From the NCBI RefSeq assembly GCF_004343775.1, contig NZ_PTXL01000007.1:558001-622000 (forward strand): DNA of 64,000 nt. The letters are read 5' to 3'. The DNA is from Burkholderia sp. SRS-46 (lineage in GTDB: Bacteria; Pseudomonadota; Gammaproteobacteria; Burkholderiales; Burkholderiaceae). A program made the position numbers and the translations under genes. The notes under the pieces are model-generated. The model saw only the letters and a list, made by a program, of their open reading frames with translations. It ran no database searches and was not told the DNA's origin. Each line of letters starts with the position of its first letter. Position 1 is the stretch's first letter. Positions 58,849 through 64,000 of this stretch are shown here, one piece after another.

Positions 58849-60081
58849 TCACGCGACGATCACATGCGTCGTTTCGACCACATTGCGCATGTAGCCGGCC
58901 GGGTTCCAGTTCGGCGTGTCGGGCTGCTCGACGCCATCGTCGTTGACTGCCTTGACCTGCAGCACGGCCTGCCCGGCTTGCCGCGGCGTGAACCGGGCCT
59001 CCCAGCGGCGGAAGCTGTACTTGCCGTAGTCCTGCCCGAGCCGCGCGGGCGTCCACGACGCGCCGCCGTCAGGCGAGAACAGCACGCGGCGCACGCCCGT
59101 GTCGCCGCCGAACGCGATGCCGCGCACCGTCTGCGCGCGGTCCAGCGCGATGACCGCGCCGTCCGCGAGGTTGGTGATGAACGAGCGCGGCACCATCCGG
59201 CTGATCGGCACGGTCTTCATGCCGGCCTGCCCGGGCTGGATGCTCGCGTGCGGCGTGTCGGGGATCCGGTAGGCCGTCGCCATCCAGAAGTTGTCGTCCC
59301 GCCGGTCGATGACCTCGATGTCGTTCAGCATCTTCACCCAGTAGGTCGAATACCAGCCGGGCACGACGAGGCGCAGCGGGAAGCCGTTGAGCAGCGGCAG
59401 CGGCTGCCCGTTCATCGCGAACGCGACGATCACCTCGCCGTCGCGCGCGCGATCGACGTCGAGCGCCTTGATGAAGTCCGGCGTGGCGGGCAGCACGCCG
59501 GTATCGAGGCCGTTGAAGCGGACCTGCACGGCGCCCGCCTTCACGCCGGCCCGGTCGAGCAGGTCCTTCAGCCGCACGCCCGTCCAGCGCGCGTTGCCCA
59601 TCGCGCCGTTGCCCCATTCGCCGCCGGCCACGCGCGGCGTGAAGAAGCCGCGCGAGTTGCCGGCGCACTGATTGACGGCGGCGACCTCGACATGCGCAAA
59701 CCCCCGCACGAGATCGCGCAGGCTCAGTTCCAGCGGCCGCTCGACGTGCCCGCGCACCGCGAGCCGGAACGCGCCGGCGTCGATCCGCGTCGGGATGCCG
59801 GCCAGGTGCCAGCGCACGAAGAAGCGGTCGTTCGGCGTGAACACGCCGTCGTCGAACACCGGGAACGGCGTTTCGAGCAGCGGCGGGCGGGTGCGCACGA
59901 GCAGCATCTCGCCCTTCTGCGGAAAGGCGCGCGTCAGCTCGCGCAGCCCGTTCTCGAACGGCAGCGAGACCGCGTCGGCGGCGAGCGCGCGGTGCGGCCA
60001 GCCGCTGCCGGCGGCGAGCAGGCCGCCCGCGGCGGCAGCCTGCAACAGGTGACGGCGCTGGGGATCGTGCGGAGTGGCCAT
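58849..60081 (-). CDS. Molybdenum sulfite dehydrogenase, SorA-like
   Basis: A 410-residue molybdopterin enzyme with a Tat signal (QRRHLLQAAAAGGLLAAGSG). It has a molybdenum-coordinating Cys139 in VNQCAGNSRGFF, a sulfite-oxidase core (about residues 60-270; GNGAMGNARWTGVRLKDLL) and a C-terminal dimerisation domain (MATAYRIPD to end). It oxidises sulfite to sulfate in the periplasm, passing electrons to the SorB-like cytochrome encoded downstream. The start MATPHDPQRR is chosen since the twin-arginine lies near the N-terminus. It is divergent from the potassium-channel gene. Confidence 0.9.
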   Translation of the reverse strand: MATPHDPQRRHLLQAAAAGGLLAAGSGWPHRALAADAVSLPFENGLRELTRAFPQKGEMLLVRTRPPLLETPFPVFDDGVFTPNDRFFVRWHLAGIPTRIDAGAFRLAVRGHVERPLELSLRDLVRGFAHVEVAAVNQCAGNSRGFFTPRVAGGEWGNGAMGNARWTGVRLKDLLDRAGVKAGAVQVRFNGLDTGVLPATPDFIKALDVDRARDGEVIVAFAMNGQPLPLLNGFPLRLVVPGWYSTYWVKMLNDIEVIDRRDDNFWMATAYRIPDTPHASIQPGQAGMKTVPISRMVPRSFITNLADGAVIALDRAQTVRGIAFGGDTGVRRVLFSPDGGASWTPARLGQDYGKYSFRRWEARFTPRQAGQAVLQVKAVNDDGVEQPDTPNWNPAGYMRNVVETTHVIVA

Positions 60082-60282
60082 GACATCTCCCGTGTTGTCG
60101 GCCGGCCGGTTCGTGGCGGGCGCAACCGTTCGCCCGGCGACGGCATGCATCGGTCATGCGCGCGGGGATTGAATCCATATTAGGCGCTATCCGGCGCATT
60201 GCTCGGCCCGGCTGCGTCGCGCGTGTCCGGCGCCATGACCCGCGTGCTACGCTCAGCGCTTTCCCGTTTTCCTCGCCGTGCG

Positions 60283-61242
60283 ATGAACGTCGATCCTTCC
60301 TCCGCTTCTCATCGCGGCCGCGGCCGCAAGATCTGGTCGGGCACCCGCCACGTGATCGCGTACGGGATGCCGCCGCTCGGCTGGCGCGACCTCTACCATC
60401 GCGCGCTGACGGTGAGCTGGCCGGCGTTCTTCCTGTCGCTCGCGGTGCTGTTCCTGTTCATCAACGGCTGCTTCGCGACGCTGTACCTGCTCGGCACCGC
60501 GCCGATCGCGAACCAGTCGCCGGCCGGCTTCGTCGGCGCGTTCTTCTTCAGCGTCGAGACGCTCGCGACCGTCGGCTACGGCGACATGCATCCGCAGACC
60601 GTCTACGCGCACGTCGTCGCGACGCTCGAGATCTTCATCGGGATGTCGGGGATCGCGCTGGCCACCGGGCTCGTGTTCGCGCGGTTCTCGCGGCCGCGCG
60701 CGAAGATCCTGTTCGCGCGCTATGCGATCGTGCGGCCGCTGAACGGCCGCATGACGCTGATGGTGCGGGTGGCGAACGCGCGCCAGAACGTGATCGCCGA
60801 GGCGCGCGCGAAGCTGCGGCTGATGCGCGTCGAGGGCACGCACGAGGGCTATACGCTGCGCAAGATCCACGACCTGCCGCTCGTGCGCAGCGAGCACCCG
60901 ATCTTCCTGCTCGGCTGGAACCTGATGCACGTGATCGACGAGGCGAGCCCGCTCTTCGGCGAGTCGGCGGAATCGCTCACGGCGCGCGACGCGTCGCTGC
61001 TGATCACGATCGAGGGCTCGGACGAGACGACCTCGCAGGTGATGCAGGCGCGCCATTCGTGGATGCACGACGAGATTCGCTGGTTCTACCGCTATGTCGA
61101 CCTGATGCATGAGGAGGGCGGCATCACGCACATCGACTACACCCACTTCCACGAGGTCGTGCCGGTCGACGACCGTCCGGATGCCGGCACGCCCGGCGCC
61201 ACGGTGTCGGCGCCGGAAGGCGCGCCGGGGCCGGCCGCGTGA
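60283..61242 (+). CDS. KirBac-type inward-rectifier potassium channel
   Basis: A 319-residue channel. After a short N-terminus (RKIWSGTRHVIAYGMP, slide helix region) come two transmembrane helices around the selectivity filter TVGYGD (residues 96-101). A cytoplasmic immunoglobulin-like domain follows (about residues 150-300; NGRMTLMVRVANARQNVIAEARAKL). The sequence is very close to KirBac1.1 of B. pseudomallei. It passes K+ and is gated by pH and lipids in studied members. The start MNVDPSS matches that protein; the longer frame is not used. A Kir-type channel is rare in bacteria but normal in Burkholderia. Confidence 0.95.
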   Translation: MNVDPSSASHRGRGRKIWSGTRHVIAYGMPPLGWRDLYHRALTVSWPAFFLSLAVLFLFINGCFATLYLLGTAPIANQSPAGFVGAFFFSVETLATVGYGDMHPQTVYAHVVATLEIFIGMSGIALATGLVFARFSRPRAKILFARYAIVRPLNGRMTLMVRVANARQNVIAEARAKLRLMRVEGTHEGYTLRKIHDLPLVRSEHPIFLLGWNLMHVIDEASPLFGESAESLTARDASLLITIEGSDETTSQVMQARHSWMHDEIRWFYRYVDLMHEEGGITHIDYTHFHEVVPVDDRPDAGTPGATVSAPEGAPGPAA

Positions 61243-61278
61243 AGCCGGCGGCTTGCCGGGCCGGCGGGCCAGCAGCCG

Positions 61279-61893
61279 TCAGGGATGCAGCAGCCGCGCC
61301 GCTTCGCGCTGTTCGATCGCCACCGCGCGGCGGAAGCCGTCGCGGTCTTCCGCGCGCGTGACGTAGTCGCCGAGCACGCCTTCGTGCGGCAGCAGGTGCG
61401 CGTCGAATGCGATCTTCAGCGTGCTGGCGAGCAGCAGGTCGGCGGCCGTGAAATGCTCGCCGACGAGCCACGGACTGTGTGCGAGCGTCTGCGCCAGCGC
61501 GCGCTGCACGCGCGTGATGTCGCCCCAGCCGAATGCGACCGGGTTGCCGGAGGCGCCGGTGAATTTTTCCGCCATCGCGGGCTCGAGGCAGGTGGGCGTG
61601 AAGAACAGCCATTGCAGGAAGCGGCCGCGCAGCGGATGGTCGGGCGCGAGGCCAAGCTGCGCGTCGGGAAAGCGGTCGGCGAGGTAGAGCAGCACCGCGC
61701 CGGATTCGGCGAACGGCACGCTGCCGTCGTCGAGCGCGGGCAGCTTCGCCATCGGATTGACCTCGACGAATGCGTCGCTGCCCTGTTCGTGCGAGCGCAG
61801 GTCGATCGGCACCAGCTCGTAGTCGACACCGACTTCCTCCAGCATCCACAGCGCCCGGAACGCCCGGGTCTTCGGCCAGTAGTAGAGCTTCAT
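61279..61893 (-). CDS. Glutathione S-transferase family protein
   Basis: A 204-residue GST: MKLYYWPKTRAFRALWMLEEVGVDYELVPIDLRSHEQ N-terminal domain, AESGAVLLYLADRFPDA (Glu-Ser motif for glutathione gamma-glutamyl binding) and a helical C-terminal domain (LVGEHFTAADLLLAST). It converges with the KirBac gene. The family start is at MKLYYW, not the ATG upstream. An inverted repeat that could be its operator lies about 140 bases upstream. Confidence 0.9.
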   Translation of the reverse strand: MKLYYWPKTRAFRALWMLEEVGVDYELVPIDLRSHEQGSDAFVEVNPMAKLPALDDGSVPFAESGAVLLYLADRFPDAQLGLAPDHPLRGRFLQWLFFTPTCLEPAMAEKFTGASGNPVAFGWGDITRVQRALAQTLAHSPWLVGEHFTAADLLLASTLKIAFDAHLLPHEGVLGDYVTRAEDRDGFRRAVAIEQREAARLLHP

Positions 61894-62281
61894 CGCGTCT
61901 CCGCATGTCGGTGTCGGTCGGATGGTCAAGCGTACCCGAGCCGGGGCGGTTCGGACAGGGGCGGACCGCTGGGAGGGGCTTGCCCGGGACGGCCAGCACG
62001 CAATTGAACAACGGCAGATAAATCGATCTATGTATAACTAGTTATTTGAGTACTAGTTAAGAGATGTCTCGCGCTCAGGCCGCTTGCGATGAGGCAACCG
62101 AGCACCCGCGAACGCGAACGACGCGCCGAACCTGACCGGTGATGCCCTTCGGCCGCGCTCGCCGCGAATGGTTTCGTCGTCGCGAGCCTTCCGTTTCGAC
62201 GACGCATGACGTTTGCCACGTTGTTCAGACAGCGCGTGCAACCCAAAGCGGACGGCTCACCCGAAGGCATCGTGACTGGAC
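61894..62281. other. Upstream region of the GST gene
   Basis: About 390 bases left of the repeat array, with an AT-rich patch at 62010-62062 that should hold the GST promoter. No gene is called; the minus-strand open frame spanning it is an artefact of the neighbouring repeats. Confidence 0.45.
62035..62059. promoter_or_regulatory. Inverted repeat TAACTAGT / ACTAGTTA
   Basis: Perfect 8-bp arms (62035-62042 and 62052-62059) with a 9-base spacer; ACTAGTTA also recurs as a direct repeat 15 bases apart (62037-62044, 62052-62059). It lies in AT-rich DNA upstream of the GST gene and resembles a MarR or TetR-type operator. Confidence 0.45.
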
Positions 62282-63235
62282 GCAGTGAACGCTGCGCTTT
62301 CGGTTGTGGATATCCGCCATCGAAACGACGCGAAACGCTGTGGAATTCAATGGTGAGCGCGGACGCCTCATCGGGCGCGGCGCCGAATCGGGTGTGGATA
62401 TCCGGCCTCGGAAACGAGTCGGATCGCTGTGAAATCCGAGGGTGAGGGTCGGCAAGCGATCGGATGTGTTGCCGATTCCGGTGTGGATATCTTCCCGCCG
62501 GAGCCACTCGGAACGCTGTGGATCTTGACGGTGAGCGCGAGCCGCCGATCGAACGCGTCGGCGGATTCGATGTGGATATCCCGCCCCGGCGGCACTCGAA
62601 ACGCTGTGCATTCCAGCGGTGAGGGTGAACACCGGCTGGAACGCGGTGGCGATTTCGATGTGGATATCTACTCTCCGGCACCACTCGGAAAACTGTGGAT
62701 TTTAACGGTGAGAGTGAACCCCTGATCGACCGTGGCGGCAAATTCGATGTGGATATCCGACCTCCGGCAGCACTCGAAACGCTGTGGAATCCGAAGGTGA
62801 GCACCCGATCGCATGTGCCGCCGGTTCCGGTGTGGATATTCCCCCCTGAAGCCACTCGGAACGCTGTGGGTTTCAATGGTGAGAGTGAATCCCGATCGAA
62901 CATGTCGGCATACCCGATGTGGATATCCGGCCTCCGGTGACACTCGAAACGCTGTGCACTCCAGCGGTGAGAGTGAATCCCCGCTCGCGCGCGTCGCGAG
63001 ATTCGATGCGGATATCCGATCTCCGACGCCAGTCGGAAAGCTGTGGATTTTAACGGTGAGCGCGCCCGCCGTCTCGAAGAGGCATCCCGACCCCCAAAGC
63101 GACTCGAAGCCCTGTGCATTCCAACGGTGAGCGTGAGCGCCCGATCACGCGCGTCGAACCGCATTTCCGTTGTGGATATCCGCTCCACCGGACGAATCGG
63201 AACCCTGTGCAATTCAACGGTGAGGATGCCCGCCC
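62282..63235. repeat. Array of about eleven degenerate ~88-bp tandem repeats
   Basis: Each unit has block A, TTCGATGTGGATATCCG-like with central GATATC, then block B, CACTCGGAACGCTGTGGATT-like followed by CAACGGTGAGAGTGAA-like, and a variable spacer. Block A (TGTGGATAT) begins at 62305, 62393, 62482, 62571, 62659, 62748, 62831, 62918, 63007 (TGCGGATAT) and 63171; a copy near 63093 lacks block A. Spacing is mostly 87-89 bases. Because the period is usually not a multiple of three, a long minus-strand open frame across the array reads successive units in all three frames, which argues against coding. The TGTGGATA core resembles a DnaA box (complement of TTATCCACA with one mismatch). Confidence 0.85.
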
Positions 63236-63571
63236 AGGCCGCCCGGATCCGCGTCACACGGCGCTCGAGCGGCCTCGCCGTCGGTGGCAGGCGGTGCCGC
63301 CGCCGCCCCCTTCCACGCCAGACCACCCGGCTACCCGGATCCCCGCCAGATCCGCCGCGCGGCCATCGCACGCGAAAACTCTCTCAATTCCCGGCCAAAT
63401 GATGTGGTGTTTTTCTCGTCACAGCGCCGTCCGAGCAAGATGAGAAAAAACATTCTCCTTTCCGCGAGAAAAAATAGAGCCATTCCGCTGCCGCCGGCGC
63501 AGGCGTCGCCCGACCCGCCGCCGGGGCAGCGATCAGAACAGTAGAACAGCAGAAAACCAGGAGACATCCCC
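63236..63571. other. Region between the repeat array and the last gene
   Basis: About 335 bases, ending in an AT-richer stretch (63360-63480) that should hold the promoter of the oxidoreductase gene. No gene or strong hairpin recognised. An AGGAGA ribosome-binding site lies 8 bases before the next start. Confidence 0.4.
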
Positions 63572-64000
63572 ATGACCGCCCGCTTGCCCATCGACGGCAC
63601 GCCCGCCTTGTCCGACTACCGCCTGACCGACAACCTGACCGCGACGCGCGGCCGGATCTTCCTGACCGGCACGCAGGCGCTGGTGCGCCTGCTGCTGATG
63701 CAGCGCGCGGCGGACGCCGCGCAGGGCCTGAACACGGCCGGCTTCGTCAGCGGCTACCGCGGCTCGCCGCTCGGCATGGTCGACCAGCAGCTGTGGAAGG
63801 CGAAGAAACTGCTCGACGGCGGCGGCGTGCGCTTCCTGCCCGCGATCAACGAGGAACTCGGCGGCACCGCGGTGCTCGGCACGCAGCGCGTCGAGGCCGA
63901 CCCCGAGCGCACGGTCGAGGGCGTCTATGCGATGTGGTACGGCAAGGGCCCGGGCGTCGACCGCGCGGGCGACGCGCTGAAGCACGGCAACGCGTACGGC
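63572..64000 (+). CDS. Indolepyruvate ferredoxin oxidoreductase, 5' part
   Basis: The first 143 codons of a gene that runs off the window. The product starts MTARLPIDGTPALSDYRLTDNL, then RGRIFLTGTQALVRLLLMQRAADAAQGLNTAGFVSGYRGSPLGMVDQQLW and FLPAINEELGGTAVLGTQ, the thiamine-diphosphate domain of fused IorAB-type indolepyruvate:ferredoxin oxidoreductases (about 1,190 residues when complete). It would convert aryl- or branched-chain 2-oxo acids to acyl-CoA or acids with reduced ferredoxin. AGGAGA 8 bases upstream supports this start. Only the N-terminal region can be judged here. Confidence 0.9.
   Translation, partial: MTARLPIDGTPALSDYRLTDNLTATRGRIFLTGTQALVRLLLMQRAADAAQGLNTAGFVSGYRGSPLGMVDQQLWKAKKLLDGGGVRFLPAINEELGGTAVLGTQRVEADPERTVEGVYAMWYGKGPGVDRAGDALKHGNAYG

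Noticed and set aside
62028-63371. 447-codon repeat protein on the minus strand
   Set aside because: Successive repeat units are read in all three frames, so a conserved protein repeat is not being maintained.

Overview
The window is a 64 kb piece of a high-GC beta-proteobacterial chromosome, almost certainly Burkholderia and most likely the B. cepacia complex. The reasons are very GC-rich third codon positions, Burkholderia-typical families (DUF3138 porin, DUF4810/DUF799 lipoproteins, a KirBac channel nearly identical in its filter region to the B. pseudomallei protein I remember) and the glmS-glmU-ttcA-folB order. No rRNA, tRNA, CRISPR array or intact insertion sequence was seen. Gene positions and starts were read from the sequence; family names come from recognition of motifs, not from a search.

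Layout. 1-1.8 kb: a three-gene outer-membrane lipoprotein operon (CsgG-like, DUF4810, DUF799). 1.9-17.3 kb: a large putrescine locus with two PuuB-like FAD oxidases, a DUF3138 porin, the PotFGHI ABC importer, a putrescine-type aminotransferase, PuuA, PuuD, the PuuR-like regulator and the PuuC-like dehydrogenase. Together they can import putrescine and degrade it by the gamma-glutamyl route, with a direct transamination route beside it. 17.3-19.1 kb: metal genes, namely a CopZ-like chaperone behind a CueR-type promoter and a cupredoxin plus Ftr1 iron permease pair. 19.2-26.9 kb: housekeeping genes (glmS, glmU, ttcA, folB, a degenerate SDR, a MidA-like methyltransferase). 27-30.4 kb: a LacI-controlled sugar operon (AGE epimerase, PfkB kinase). 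30.7-32.5 kb: an EAL-CBS-GGDEF cyclic-di-GMP protein.

32.7-36.3 kb is an AT-richer accessory island. It holds an 818-residue protein with an M23-type peptidase region and a GH19-type lysozyme region, followed by a translationally coupled secreted protein. This looks like an orphan interbacterial peptidoglycan-hydrolase effector with its periplasmic immunity protein. GC content steps down inside the effector gene, which suggests a chimera, and a possible transposase remnant lies beside it.

36.3-61.9 kb is a mosaic of metabolic and transport genes: a SBF-like transporter, a porin, several LysR and Lrp regulators, nitronate monooxygenase, a fluoroacetate-dehalogenase-type hydrolase, an EamA exporter, YbaK, HMG-CoA lyase, GhrA, a Tat-exported phospholipase C, two GSTs, an MFS transporter, a VapBC-type toxin-antitoxin pair, a DapA-like lyase, a sulfate-binding protein, a SorAB-like sulfite dehydrogenase and a KirBac potassium channel.

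62.0-63.3 kb is an intergenic array of about eleven degenerate 88-bp tandem repeats, each with a GATATC-centred motif resembling a DnaA box. Long open frames run across it, but the repeat units are read in all three frames, so it is very probably non-coding. The window ends in the 5' part of an indolepyruvate ferredoxin oxidoreductase gene.
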